Assembly: GCA_963691655.1 (NCBI GenBank)
Contig: OY829326.1
Span: 83,631,235 to 83,695,234, forward strand
Length of the DNA stretch: 64,000 nt
Direction: 5' to 3'
Origin: Toxonevra muliebris
Lineage: Eukaryota; Arthropoda; Insecta; Diptera; Pallopteridae
Shown in pieces: positions 20,935 to 33,553 of the stretch (the stretch's first letter is position 1; each line of letters opens with the position of its first letter). The notes under the pieces are model-generated. The model was given only the letters and a program-made list of their open reading frames with translations. It had not been told where the DNA came from and did not search any database. The position numbers and the translations under genes are program-made.

Positions 20935-21189
20935 CTACAAGTGGATGACAGTGCAAACGAGCGAAAACCCATCAGAACGAAAAAAAAGCGAGAAAAGAAG
21001 AGAACAGAAGATAATATGACATGCATTTTTAATATTTCAATTTGGTTATTCTTTTTTTTTTTTATGATTATTATTATTTGTCTTTTCTCTTTACTGGTGA
21101 ATTGTGTAATTATGAGGGTTGTTGTTGTTAGTGTACAACTGAAATTACTGGACAATCTTACTTCATTGTAGGTCTTTCTTTGTACTTAC

Positions 21190-21465
21190 TCTTATGAGAT
21201 GATGTTTCCGATTGATGTCTTCCAACTTGAACATTTTACACCAGTAGAGTGCGGTGTCTCCGCTGGGTAGCTCCACATCTTCATTGCGTAATTCCAGCAT
21301 ACGGACTCGCTCGTCATGATACAAGTAGGTTTGCGCTTTTTGCGCCAACACTATTGGGCGATATGGGCGAAAAGATGCTTTCGGATCAGGCAATGTACCC
21401 GGACGTACAGACCCATGTGGGGGGTCACGATCATGATACATATATATTAAGCGCATTGTGTCGTT
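21190..21465 (-). CDS. olf413: Exon of MOXD1/DBH-like copper monooxygenase (CuH site His-His)
   Basis: A 276-bp (92-codon) minus-strand exon, phase 0 at both ends, with a TTTGCAG acceptor and a GTAAGT donor at plus 21184-21189. NDTMRLIYMYHDRDPPHG and the proline-rich stretch after it link the DOMON-type domain to the catalytic core. MLELRNEDVELPSGDTALYW, then CKMFKLEDINRKHHLIR, opens the first Cu2 monooxygenase domain (V.LP...T.YWC...., then HH). The adjacent His pair corresponds to two CuH ligands and is intact. The upstream intron is about 18 kb; the downstream one is 255 bp. Confidence 0.96.
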
Positions 21466-22300
21466 CTGCAAATTGCAAATAAAAATAAAATATTTATAAA
21501 ATTAATACAAAATTCTATAAAAATAGGGTGGAGAAAATGTACAAAATTATTATTCGTTGCAGAACATAGTATTTATAATCCAATCGATTACGCTGTGTTT
21601 TAGATGGAACATTGTACAAAATTCTGCAAATTGCAAATTCTGATGATTGAATTCCGTTATTCTTAAGTTCCTGAGATAAAGAGTGTATTTACATTGGAAA
21701 AATATTTATCCTTCATTTATTTAAAAAAGGCTGTATGTGCAATATGGTATGTTAGTAAGCTTTTTATAATCTTGACAAATACAGCCACCTCTATCAAGAC
21801 GTTTGCTTTACCATTGTAAGTAATCTGTAGTGCCTTTTAGACTACCTGATGGTAATTTTCGTTAGATGAAACTCGGAAAACCTGAACATTCCCTCGAATA
21901 TTCGTATGCGCTTTCCTTTATTGTATTGTATTATTCTACAGTCCGCAAAAAGCGAGGATTCCCTAGGCTAAAAAGCCGATTGTTATCCGTAGTATAACTT
22001 AGTTGCGCTTCAAATTCGTCTTTAGCCTTAAATCTATTCAAAACATTCTCACTTGCGTACGCTAGATGGATGAAGGTTGGCCAAATCTTCTTCTATATCA
22101 TCCCGGACGGAGCAGAATATGCGCCTAAGAGCGTTACAATTGACCTCAAGTCCCAACTTTGCAAGCTTAACAGTCAATAAAAACTTTCGATTGTCGGCAA
22201 GAATTTATTCCATTCTCAACTCCACTTCATATTAGCAAATACAAATAATCGCTGATCCTTCTCTAGCCAACATACCGTTACTTAGAAACCTGCGTAGTTT

Positions 22301-22333
22301 GCAAACAGACTTGCCACTCGCAAGTCTGTTTGC
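22301..22333. repeat. Perfect 14-bp hairpin with 5-nt loop
   Basis: GCAAACAGACTTGC, loop CACTC, then the exact complement GCAAGTCTGTTTGC. The stem is uninterrupted. No T-run follows, so it does not resemble a Pol III terminator. The role is unknown. Confidence 0.9.
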
Positions 22334-23274
22334 TTCATCCACAAAGGCAATCGTATAAGCTGGCTATCCGCAGACATAAAAATAGAACCTATTGTAAAAC
22401 ATCCTTTAAAATCACGGTTTTCGGAGTAGCGCATCCAGTTTGCGCAAATTTAATTTTTTTTTCATTTCAATTGGTTTTTAGCACCCTGTTTTCATATTCT
22501 GCTTTCACAATGAAGATCTGAAATACTTTAGCAAAATGTATGGAGCAAATAAGCCATCTACTGTACATAAATCTCAGTTCGACATAACCTGTTGGTTTCA
22601 GTATAGACACCAGATTCTACTTTGGTGTCCATTCAGGATCCATCAGTGCAGAAGATATTAAACTCTGGATGAAAACTAATAAATCCGTCACTATTCATTC
22701 GTCCCAACTAGTGAGTATGCGAGTATGGTAAGCTTTTGTCAAACCAGTAGGTTTGAGATTTGCAGTCTGTCGCAACATTTCCGATGAACTAAGTAGTGTA
22801 TTCTATCAGTTGAGCATCCCCGACCAAAGGTTACTTTCTCTTCACTCTTTTACTTTAAAATAAATATACAAATTTAATGCATAATACTAAGGATAACGTT
22901 TTTGAACTAAAGGCTCGGATTTTTTGCAATAAAATTTTTATATATATTTTACTTCATATGGTATTCCAACTTTAAGTCAATTTCTTTTCATAGAATTAGG
23001 TTTTTTAATTTCTTTTTGGTAGGTGCATATATTTTTATCTTTTATTATTACTTTTACAAATATATGCATATGCAGCAGGACATCACGAGCACGAGTGTAA
23101 GTGAAACACGTTTTCATTGCTGTAACAACACAACAGGCGGACGACTTCCCGGGGTTCCTATCGCTTTAACTACAATCGTCATCGTGTGCTTTGCTGCGCT
23201 GAGTTTGAGTTACACAATAAAGGACTCATTTGAATCCATTACTACTTAGTGCTTGATGTGGCTGTTAAGTGTAC

Positions 23275-23345
23275 AGAGTACACATACGTATGTATATGTG
23301 TATGCATGTATGTATGCATCTGCATACATGTTCGACAATTGACTA
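23275..23345. repeat. TATGTA/TGCATA microsatellite cluster
   Basis: Alternating TATGTATATGTGTATGCATG units. Further clusters of the same kind occur at about 23470-23520 and 23620-23690. They are typical low-complexity DNA of higher flies. Confidence 0.85.
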
Positions 23346-23864
23346 GCCGAGTCCTTGACTACTTGTCCATTTGCAGTAGACACAATACTTTAATTAACAA
23401 TTCGACACTGCCCCTGGCGCGTCGCGAACATGTGCCATACAAGTCCACACATTCACTTCATTCACTTTAATATATATGTATGTATATATAGTTATATTCA
23501 TACACACATGCACAGCGGGATCTGCCGGCTGTGTATAGAGCCAGTCAGTTCCGCATACGAACGAACATTGTCGGCTGGAATACAAAAGTCATTACCGTGT
23601 GGTACCAATCGTTATATGCGTACATATATCTGTTTTCATGTACATATGTATGTGTGCTGTGAACGTGTGTTTGTGTGTGTGCGTCATATAAAAACATGAC
23701 CAAAAACATGAAGGAAAAAACACAAACATAAAAAAATGCAGCAATAAAAAAAAGGATGAAATGAAATGAAAAACATCAAGGATAACAACCAAAAATTAAT
23801 GAAAGCAAACTGGTCGTGGTCAGTTGCCGTGGTTAACGGCCAGGAAGGCTTAATTGCCTAAGAC

Positions 23865-23945
23865 AATGTTGTTACTACTGCCACGACGACTATTGCTGTT
23901 GCTGCAACTATTGCCATTGCTGTTTCTATTCCAGCTCAACTGCTA
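23865..23945. repeat. Degenerate GTT/GCT (opa-like) triplet repeat
   Basis: TGTTGTTACTACTGCC followed by GCTGTTGCTGCAACTATTGC and similar triplets. No coding frame with gene context was found, so it is treated as an intronic triplet repeat. Confidence 0.7.
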
Positions 23946-24560
23946 TTGTCCTGTTGCCGAGTTGTACTTGTGCTTGGCTCTCACAAGTAGAAGTTTAGTG
24001 ATGGTTTCGGTTAGTTGCTAATTGTAAAATGGTTTATGCTGTTTATTACGGTATTAAGGTGTCTAAATGAGAGTAGTTAGCAATTGTCTGAAGTAGGAGA
24101 AGAAGAAGTCGTTTATGTTTATTTGAATGAATGAACTGTGAATGAAATGATGTGAAGACGTAAAAGTAATTTGCACTTGCACTTTAGTTTCAAAATGTGG
24201 CACATAGGAAGGATACATATTTTTATTTTATCTGTAGCTACTGGTAATTATTGGGATAATTTTCGTATCATTACCATAGCTATAAAGGATTAAAGATTTT
24301 GGGAGTTTCGCTATAGCTTTTAAAATTAATAAAAAAAAATATAATTATTTCTTGAAAACAAAGTTTGGATTTTTAGCTTTTCATCTAAAATTTTGTGGTA
24401 TGCATTTCCGTTTTTAGAAAAAATCAGTAGAAATTCGAAAAATTAAAATACTCACCGTAAGAACTTTTAAAATAAGTGATGATTCTTCTTTATTTGTTGT
24501 CTACTTTAAATCAATTAAATTGGGAAAATTGTAAAACAATTTGTGTGATTCAGCTAAGTA

Positions 24561-24760
24561 CAGGTAGCTCGCTTAACATGTACTTCTTATAGTACGGCCT
24601 CGCTGTAACACGTTTAGGTGAATGATCGATGCTTTTTTACTTTTTTTATGTATTTATAACTATAATTTCAATTAAAAAATGAAAAAAATCGTTTAACACG
24701 ATTTTCCTTAATACGGCATTTTCCTGGAACGTAATCCCCGTGTTAAGCGAGGTGTACCTG
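24561..24760. mobile_element. Tigger/pogo-like MITE, 200 bp
   Basis: CAGGTAGCTCGCTTAACATG at the left, after TA, and the complement of CAGGTACACCTCGCTTAACA at the right. Inner CGTTTAACACG motifs are also inverted. The right flank reads TG, not TA, perhaps through mutation. It is related to the isolated end at 6704. Confidence 0.82.
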
Positions 24761-24764
24761 TGTA

Positions 24765-25802
24765 TGCAAATAATTTATTTAACGCAATTTACCCAATTTT
24801 TAAGGGACATAGATCCATCGTAAGTGGTTTGTTTTTTTGCTTCGGCTATTAGCTGAATGAACATTCATATTTTTTATAATATTATAATATGTAATGTGTG
24901 GCATACAACTCAACACGAAAAAAATAGAAAATAATTGGTTTTTTTGGGGCATTTTGTCTAGCTTAGGCAAATTGTCAATTTTTCAACTCCATATAAAAAA
25001 TCTATCCAAGTCAATTTACGTAAAAAACCATAAATTTTTTCTCTATGTATAATATGGTAAAATATAATCTTAGTTTTATGATTGAGACGATTTCAGTGTT
25101 TTTTCGTAAAATAATTTTCTGAAACAAATTAACCCTTTATATCCATTCGTTATGAGTCCCTTTTATTTTTTTCTGAAGGAATATTTATTTTTTTTTATAA
25201 AAAACGCGTTTTGTTCTATTCAACGATTTATTTGGAATGTTCTCGATTATACATTATTGTTTTAGGAAAACAGTTATAGCGAATTACAGTATATTTAAGT
25301 TTGGGTTGCAAGGTTGCATAATAGATTAAACATCATTTAAAGTAATAAACTAACGAAATATTCTACAAAATCGTACAATTTTTTGTTTCATGATGTAAAT
25401 TATTTTTTTGGTTTGAAAGTTTAATTTGAAAAAATAATTTATATTTTTTTTTTTTTTTTGGTAAGTTTATATGTTTCTGATGTTCAGTGACCTATAAAAA
25501 ATTTTATGAGACATATTCTTCGGAAGAATTTAAACTCTATTTGGATTCTTTTAAAAGATTAAAAATGCGGATTCTTGTGGAAAAATCAAAAATACCTAGA
25601 AGAAAGGGCGATCTAGTGTTAAAATATTCCAAACAATTTTTTCCCAGACAATTTTATTAAAATAATTGGGATTTCATTTTTATAATTTTAAAATTTATTC
25701 TAAGCTATTGAGCTCTAAAATTATCTTATTTGCAAAACTACCGACATTTTTTAGTTTTGTTGCATCAATATTAAAAATTGTGAAAGTTTATACCTTTATA
25801 CC
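24765..25802. other. AT-rich intron, nothing recognised
   Basis: Low-complexity A/T-rich sequence. A TTAACCCTTTATA motif at 25129 resembles a piggyBac-like left end, but no right end was found. Confidence 0.55.
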
Positions 25803-26122
25803 GTGGTCGCCGTAGCCTAATGGTTAGTGTGTTGGACTGCTATGCAGAGGTGCCCGGGTTCATATCTCGGAACGCTCAAAAATCAAAAGTAGAAAATAAA
25901 AACTTTTCAAAACAGCACTACCTGTTGGCTGGCAATGGCAAACCTCCAAGAGTAAAAAAAATTCTTTTGAAAAGCTTTTCACTTCGCCGTTCGGATTCGG
26001 CATAAAACTGTAGGTCCCTTCCATTCGTGTAAAAATATAACTCTCACAACATGAATGGATGCGAAAGGCTCGGCCTTGGCCCTCCGTGGGCTCTTGTGCC
26101 TTAATAGTAGTTGTAGTAGAAA
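25803..26122 (+). mobile_element. tRNA-derived SINE with 9-bp target duplication
   Basis: A 320-bp unit flanked by CTTTATACC (25794-25802 and 26123-26131). Its head, GTGGTCGCCGTAGCCTAATGG, then TTAGTGTGTTGGACTGCTAT and GGGTTCATATCT, resembles a tRNA with a Pol III A box (TAGCCTAATGG) and a weak B box (GGTTCATATC). A non-tRNA body follows (CTGTAGGTCCCTTCCATTCG, then CTCGGCCTTGG) and a TAGTAGTTGTAGTAG tail. The structure and target duplication fit a retroposed SINE and not a functional tRNA. Confidence 0.88.
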
Positions 26123-26334
26123 CTTTATACCCATTTAAAATTTAAATGTAAACTTGAAAAACGTGAGTATAATATCCATTTTTAGAACTGTGCTTATCCA
26201 ACCTACTGCTTTTTTTATAGTCCGGTTTCTGAAACTTCTTGCAGATGATTTCAATTCTTGATAGTTTTTAGGAGACTATGAAAATCAAATCTAGACGTTC
26301 ATTTTCAAAGTCATGACTTAAGTTCATGTTAAAT

Positions 26335-26415
26335 TCGTTATTTGAAGTTAGATATAAACAAGCTTAATGAACAAATGTAGTCATCACAACAACAATGTAT
26401 ATATAGACGGGCAAA
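26335..26415. repeat. Dispersed repeat, copy 1 (inverted partner near 46380-46460)
   Basis: It contains TTATTTGAAGTTAGATATAA, then AATGAACAAATGTAGTCATC and ATAGACGGGCAAATCAGAC. The complement of 46380-46460 carries the same order, and the last motif recurs at about 53785. It belongs to an unidentified dispersed family. Confidence 0.7.
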
Positions 26416-26989
26416 TCAGACGGCCGTTTTCGGAACTCAATTCTTTTTTATCTCCTCCGTCCAGTTTTTGTTGGGCTCTTTCCTTTTGATTTTCTTTTTT
26501 ATTTGGAGGAATCTAATTTTTTGTGTTTTCCGCGTTCAATTGGACTTTTTGTTTGTTATTCGTTAGCATTATATTTATAAGTTTTAAGCTTTCTGTTGCA
26601 CCAGATTTTGAATAGCCCTAATATATACATTGAAAGCAAACGCTCAATGAGAAAGGCTTCCAAAAATTTAGTCAATGAAGAAAAAATTTATATATAAAAG
26701 GTTGTGTTTGCGTAAACTAATGCAATTCAAATTTGGCTTAAAGAATTAACGAAAACCTTGTAGATACCTGAGAGTGCTGGTTGTTGAGTCGAAAGTGTAA
26801 AATCTTGTTGTTTATATAAGGGTTAAGACTTTTAATTATTTATTACACCACTAAATAATATAAAAATTAAAACTCTCTCATATGGTAAACTCACACACAT
26901 TCACAATGTCCATTCCCAATCCGCAGAAGTAAATTTTTCCAAATTCTGATTAGTAGTCACCCCCAACCCTTGTTTTTTTTATCCCTTGT

Positions 26990-27140
26990 AATTATACAAA
27001 ACCAAACATATCCTCATAAATAAAATTAGTATCCATCAAGTATGAATTTGGAAAAAAAAACGTTTTAAAAAATTCATACTTGATGGTTTTAGAGGACGCT
27101 GATTTTATTTCTGAGGTTAGGCTTTTATTCTGTATACTAG
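26990..27140. repeat. Hairpin MITE (foldback), arms of about 40-60 bp
   Basis: CATCAAGTATGAATTT (27035 region) pairs with AAATTCATACTTGATG (27070-27087). The pairing continues outward imperfectly through AATAAAATTAG/CTGATTTTATT and CCTCA/TGAGG. The loop is a short A-rich spacer. No target duplication could be fixed. Confidence 0.75.
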
Positions 27141-30100
27141 AGGGGGTAAATACAACTATCTTGTATTTTTATTTTTTTTAAACCCCATTTCGAGCTTTAT
27201 GAAATTTTTCTAACTTTTGGAATATTTTTGATATCAAAATAGATGCCAAAACTAGGTTTTTTAACCAAAAAAAACCCTGGTGCACAAAATTTCAACAAGA
27301 TAAAACTTAACTTTCCCCAATTCTTAAAAAACCACTCTAGCAGAAGAGGACGGGGTAACCAGAACCACATTAAAATATTAAAGTTTCTTTATGTAAAAAT
27401 CGATCACATCAGACTTTATTGTAATTGTCATTTTTTGCATGGTACATAATTTTTCAGCGTTTTATGTTTATGAAAGAACATAACTTTTTTGTAATTTTTA
27501 CGTACATTTCCTTAACCCTTTCAGCCCTGACGTTACCTGAGAGCAACTTCACCTCTTTGGCGTCTTAAAGCAAAGGCTAAGGTTAATGTTTTGAGAAGAT
27601 GAATCAAAACAAACCATATAAATTTCATTGTAACTGTCAAAGCTATCTTTAATAATGTGCAGTTGTACCGTCGTAGATCAAGTTGGACAAACTGGAGTCG
27701 TCTAAATAAAGTGCTTTGTTTTTAATAATAATTTAATAAAATTCCAAAATAAGTAATTATAAAATTTTGTGCCGATGCTGTCAAACTACTGAATGATTAG
27801 AGTTTAGCAACCATCCCAGTATTAGCCGATGGCTCGGTCACTTAACGGGCGATTATAAATTTTTATAAGGACAAATTTTTTAATAATTCGAGCAACATTC
27901 AGTGTTTTTTTCTAACTTTTCCCATAATTCTCTATAAAGTTTTGATATTCGAAACTCATAAACAAATATAAACTCTGAAATTTATCCCAAAAACCTTTAT
28001 TATTTAAATATGATTTTCTTTAAATATTTGTCAAGTTACAAAACAGTCCTAAAATTCTTAATCCGCAAATCGAATAAATGAATGCAGTTTGAATTCCCAA
28101 AAGAGTTACGATGTGCGCAGTCACTTGAAAATGTTGTTTTGAAGAAACTCTGCATTATTTATGTTCATGAATATGTATGTGTATAAGTGTGTGTATGTTA
28201 GTATTTGTGTGAGTGCAATATTTGGAGTAGGACTTTATTTTTACGTACGCCCTCAAGTGTGGCAAACACTTTAGCCATTCCATAAACATGCAAACATACA
28301 CACATACATAAGTAAGACCACTTTCGTGTTTCAAAGTTGTTGCAAGCCTTTTATGTTGTGCTTGCTGCATTTCTTTGTTACACCCTTCTGTGCTTTAACC
28401 TATTACGCCATTACGGCTCAAATAATTGCCGTTTTGGCGGTGGGGAAAACAAATGCGCTCAGTGCTCTTGGCGTGCTAAGTACAAACAGTATACGGATTT
28501 TGAGAGTTCAACTGTACTCGGATTTGAAGTTGTCCCCCAACATTTAAGTTTACCTTCTGAATGAGTAGGAATGAAATTACAATCACGTTTCACATTGACC
28601 CACACACACATGAACACACACCCGCAACCACACTCATACATACATACATACTTGAACATTTATCAAAAGTTTCACAAAAAGAAAAACAAGAACAACAACA
28701 CTTGCATTAGTTGTTGTTGTGTAGCAGTTGCTGCAGTAGTAGGATACATACTACATAGTGCTGGAAATTATTATTTGCATCTATCCGATGATGGTAACTC
28801 GCAAGCACTGCTTGATGACGAAGACGATGATGATGGCGACAATCGACTCGACGCTCAACACGCAGAAAACTGATGAAAGTTATTATGGGCTATTAATACG
28901 GAAAATTAATGTTTACAAGAGTTGGAACAGCAAGAAAACTGCAACATACAAGTACGAGCACCTACTCATAGTCGCTGCAGTCTTACTAGCTTCCGTGTTG
29001 ATGTTGTTGATTTACTTAATAAACAGAAGCACACCAGCTCATCGTACCAGTCCGGTGCGGTAGCTGAATTTGAATCGGTGCATGGGGATTTTTATAATAG
29101 TTATTATGAAATTATAATACGATTGCCGGAAGTTTGTGCAGCTATGTAACATGAGCATTTTTACACTTGAAATAAAATCTTTGTGTTCTTTTCTGTATAA
29201 AGTAGAAAGAGGAAAAACGATGACCTATAATGACCTATGCCATGATTCATTTGCAAAATACTAATTGATGTCAAATTAGAAGATTTTTCTTCCTAGCTTA
29301 TTTGGTTTTCGAGTAGTTCAATTTTTCCTATAGGTTGCGCGCTCAAAATTTCAAATAAACCAAAATGAGCGCACATCCAAAGTACAAAATTTGCCATTTT
29401 TTAAATATTGAATATCTCGAAAACTATGACATATACGAAAAAATTACTTGATACCTTTTTTTAGGAAATCACTCAAGTTTTTTCTGTAGTAAGAAATTTT
29501 TTGATATCTCCAATGGTTAACCAATTATTAGTAAACAAAAGGCTTATCCACCAAACTAATTGGTGACAAAGTTATCGCGTTTTTTTCGAAACTAAGTTTT
29601 CAAAGTCGGTGACCACTCTAATTCAAAAACCACTCGACGGATTTGAATGAACAGCTTATTGAAAACATAAAAAACTAGTACTTAACGGGGATTTTGTTTT
29701 TTTTTTAACTTAAATTTTTTTTTTAACAATTAGCTATTTTTTTATTGGTAGAAAACCCGCGAGTATACTCTGAGAAGTCGCCATTTTGTGTATTTTCGAA
29801 AAAAAAACTCGCGTTACAAGATTAGCTATTTTTTTTTTTTTTTTGAAACACAACCAAGTTAATTGACCCAACAATTTTATATATGTAGTTTTAAAATTAT
29901 TGACAAAGTTCCTTAAAATATGGCGTAAGAATTTGATAAAAAATATCATACAACAGCTCATAAATATTCTGGAAAATTTAAAATATTTTTCACAGCTTTG
30001 CACGTAACCCTTTAATAACGTTAACTACGAAACTATTAAACTTATAAAAGAAATGTGTATCCCATAAAAGCAATATCGATCCCATTAAATGAAATAAATT

Positions 30101-30910
30101 TGGAGCCAAACTTGGGGCGGAACAGTTGAAGTTACATTATATTTGAGATCAGTGATCTAAAATTTACTTATTTGTGAAATTTCATGAAGAGCTGAGAACT
30201 TTTTAGACTTATGTCCTGATCCCTGTTATATAGGCTCGAATCATTGTGCGTTGTCATTATTACTGAAGTTTAAAGTAATTATTCGAGCGCTTTTTTTTTT
30301 AAAGAACTCAAGCTGAAGCAGACACTCGAAACGAAAAGATTTCAATTTGAAGCAATTATACGCACTTAGGAGGCCGAAAAAAACGATTTGTCAAGTATTT
30401 TTTCTGAAAAGGCATTTTATTGCATTATTATAAAACTTTACATACATATTAAACTTTATTAAAAATTTTTCTTTTTTGTAGATAATCCCAAGGAAGTCTT
30501 CTAAAAAAAGACGTCTTGCGGTGAGCACGATATCTCTGGACAGAATAATTCAAAATGAAAAAACCAAAACGATTTATTTAATGCAAAGTATTAGCTTGTA
30601 ATTGATCGAATGAATAATCAATAATCAAAATATTAATTTTGGACAAAATGGCGGCTTTTCAAAAAAAAAATTTGATTTTCGATGAAAATGTTGGGCTTAA
30701 ATTGTTAATGAAATGATAAGTATTTATAAATCCTTCGATCAATTACAAAAAAAATTATATTTATAAAGCTTGTGTCGAAAATTGAGACTGATCAGTTCAG
30801 CTGTTTTTGAGAAATCTTGCTCACCGACCTTGAAAAGACAGTTTGGAGAAAAACTGTGAATTCGTTCAAATTTTGTCGGATCGATATGAAATTTGAAAAA
30901 ATATGAAATA
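27141..30910. other. Intronic sequence, no gene recognised
   Basis: AT-rich with scattered microsatellites (CACACA at about 28595-28640). A block at 28320-29140 is less AT-rich and open in several frames without any recognisable protein. ACCACTCTA at about 29615 resembles a hAT MITE right end without a partner. TTAACCCTTTCAGCCC at 27512 resembles a piggyBac-like end. Confidence 0.5.
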
Positions 30911-31086
30911 CATTCAAACCTACTAAATGGGACTCCTCCAAATCGAACCGCACCATTAATTTTTTTTTGGATTCAGAAGAAATTTCCCTTGGTATTTGGA
31001 CCACCTTCTAACCGGGTCATGGACCGCGCTTTCGACAATATTTTTAGTGCCACACAACCTTTTTAATCGGACCGAAATGCTCTTTT

Positions 31087-31347
31087 TTTATTGAAAAAAA
31101 TATTGAAGTGATTAATGCTACCAAGGAAAGGTATTTATCTCATAGGAAATTGGCGGAAATCTTTAAAATAAGCAAAAGTCAAGTTCAAAGAATTTTGCTA
31201 ACAAAAGAAAACTTAAAGACTGTGCAACGTATAAAATCGTGCTCCTCATTTGTTGGGATTGATTCACTGGCTTTTAAGTTGTTTACCCTTGCACTCAAAA
31301 ATATTTTGCAATATCGGGGACGATATTACAACAAAGTGGGACTTTAA
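31087..31347 (+). pseudogene. pogo-like transposase N-terminal (CENP-B-type HTH) fragment
   Basis: A plus-strand reading around INATKERYLSHRKLAEIFKI then SKSQVQRILLTKENL. This is a helix-turn-helix of the CENP-B/Tigger/pogo type (KLAE.F.IS.SQV..IL..K). It lies just inside the left end of the 30911-33700 element and stops at 31347. The DDE catalytic domain is not recognisable, so the element was probably non-autonomous or badly decayed before the hAT entered. Confidence 0.72.
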
Positions 31348-31808
31348 AATAGTATCTAAGATGTGTCCTAATTTTTCTACAGTATTTTTGGCCGCTGATC
31401 ACGAACTGTAAGAATCATCCAAATTTTCAAAAACCGAAGGTTTACGCGAAACCTGATATGAAATGAAAAAAATTGTTTATAGATTCGTGATCAACGGATA
31501 CTATTTTGTAGTAGTACAGTGTTATTGCTCAAGCAGTAAATATTTCCAATTTTACGGTATCAAACGGGTGGCCAAAAGCATTTAAAACCAAGCATAACAT
31601 CGTCTTCAAATTTTTTACAGGAGAATCTCAAAATTCCAGAATATTCGAGACCTTTGAACCTGAAGATATTATTTGATTTCAAAACTTGTTTTCCCCTTGT
31701 ATTAGTTCAGATGTGTAAAAACTTTTCTACGCTGTCACTTTCTATTTGATGCCATTCTTGGCTATTTATCGTTTCCCAAAATAATGTTCCTTTGAGTGGC
31801 ATGTATAA

Positions 31809-33553
31809 TAATGTCCGACCGAAGGTAATTTTTTGACCGAAGCCGAACTTCGGCCATTCATATAACCTTCGGCCGAAGTCGAAGTTGAAGACCGAAGGAT
31901 TTTTAAAATATAAAAAATAAAAATCTGAAAGTAAATTTTTTCTACCTATGTATTTGCCAACATATACAGAAAAATATAAATTGTAGATACTCCAAATAAA
32001 AAGCTGACCAGTAACACTAAATAACTGTTCACTGTCGAAAGAGCTGACAAATATTATTTATTTCAAGAATCATTTAAAAATTTGTTTACGTCAAAATATA
32101 CAGTTACATCGACTATATATCTGTAGAACGACTGCCGTTCAACGACACCTGTGTCAAAAAAAAAGTTGGCCGATGGTTGCCATGATTCTGCTTATCTAAC
32201 ATCAAAGATTGAATAAGAGTATTAATCGATAGACCTATAGCCGGAATCAGCATTAACTCTCAAGTTCCCAAATTTTTCATTGATTTAAAAAAAATTGGGA
32301 TTGATAAATTTAATGTAAAAAGCATAAATCTGATTTCAAAACCCTACAAAATTTAATGGGCGTGGTTTTATGTAGCCGCAAAAGTTGAATGTCTAAAAGT
32401 ATTTGTTGTTGAATAAACTTTTTATTTTGTATAAAAAATTTAAATTCTTAGCTGTGGGTTTTTTTATCTGGCTAGAAGTATTTTATTTCTTTTTTTTTCT
32501 ATTTTTATCTCAAATTCAAACAAAATAATTAATTTTGCTGCTTTTGACAAAGTTTGACTTTGACTTATAATAACACATAACTAATGTATTTTTTTAAAAG
32601 CTTGGGAAATTCCATAAACGATTTGATAAAATGTAGCAAAAAAAAAACTTTTAAGGTGGTAATTAAACCCGTTTTCATGAAGAGACACGCTTGAAAACTA
32701 GAGGGTTAAGTAAAAATATTGAAAATTCAATTTTTGGCATAGTTTTGTTGTACTTATGTTCTTTTAGTTAAGTCATTAAAAGTTTGTATTTTTATCTATC
32801 TAGTTTTGAAAATAAGTATTTGATTTTTGCCATTTTTGTTAACTATTTCCATTTAAATAAAAAACATTGAGAGATATCACAATGATCCTGGTTCGGACGA
32901 AGTAGAACTACAGATGCATTGAAAATACGATGAAAATTTAAGCGCAATCAGTTCATTAGTTTAGGAGATATCGTGGCAGCCATTTCGAAAAATGCTGTTT
33001 TGAAAAAAAATATTTTCAAAGTTCAAATATGCATGACAGCTGTATCAGGGCCTGCAAATAAATATATGTAACTTTCAATCGACAATCCCTTTATACATTT
33101 ATTCTAGAGCTGGAAAATGTCGGCTTCTCTAACAATTCACGCTTTTTTTCAATACGCTTCAAGTCTTCCTTAAAAAGTAAAAATGTTTGGCTTGCTTCTG
33201 CTGTCTCTAATTGTATTAGCTTCAGCAGGTTCTTCGTTAAAAAAAAATGTTTGTACGGTTGTAAATCTTTGGGTTACTTCAAAAGTAAAAATGGAACAAG
33301 CAAACGGAGAAAATATAACACAGAAATTGTAATGTAAATACTTTATATAAGCACTTTACATTTATTTCTTTGAATAAATTTTTAATTCCAATCTATAAAA
33401 AATATATAAAATTATTATAAAGTAGAATGCTTATAATCTTCTGCTTCGGCCAAATACTTCGGCCATTTTTTGCCGAAGCCAAAGCCGAAGGTGCAATTTT
33501 AGGCTGAATAGCCGAAGAACCGAAGCCGAAGCCGAATAATCGGTCGGACACTA
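31809..33553. mobile_element. hAT element nested in the pogo-like element
   Basis: A 1745-bp element with termini TAATGTCCGACCG and CGGTCGGACACTA, flanked by ATGTATAA on both sides (31801-31808, 33554-33561). Sub-terminal regions are dense in CTTCGGCC/GGCCGAAG repeats in both orientations, the usual transposase-binding pattern. No transposase frame is visible, so it is non-autonomous. A related left end lies at 50903. Confidence 0.92.

Noticed and set aside
21249..21482. Plus-strand open frame opposite exon 21190-21465
   Set aside because: It is a shadow of a well-supported minus-strand exon.
23430..23699. Cys/Tyr/Val-rich frames around 23.4-23.7 kb
   Set aside because: They arise from TATGTA/TGTG microsatellites.
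25803..25875. Functional tRNA gene
   Set aside because: The tRNA-like head has A/B-box resemblance but a weak B box, no clean cloverleaf, and is fused to a SINE body with target duplications.
29580..29630. Complete hAT MITE ending ACCACTCTA
   Set aside because: Only a right-end-like sequence with a plausible ATTCAAAA flank was found. No matching left end, so no element is called.
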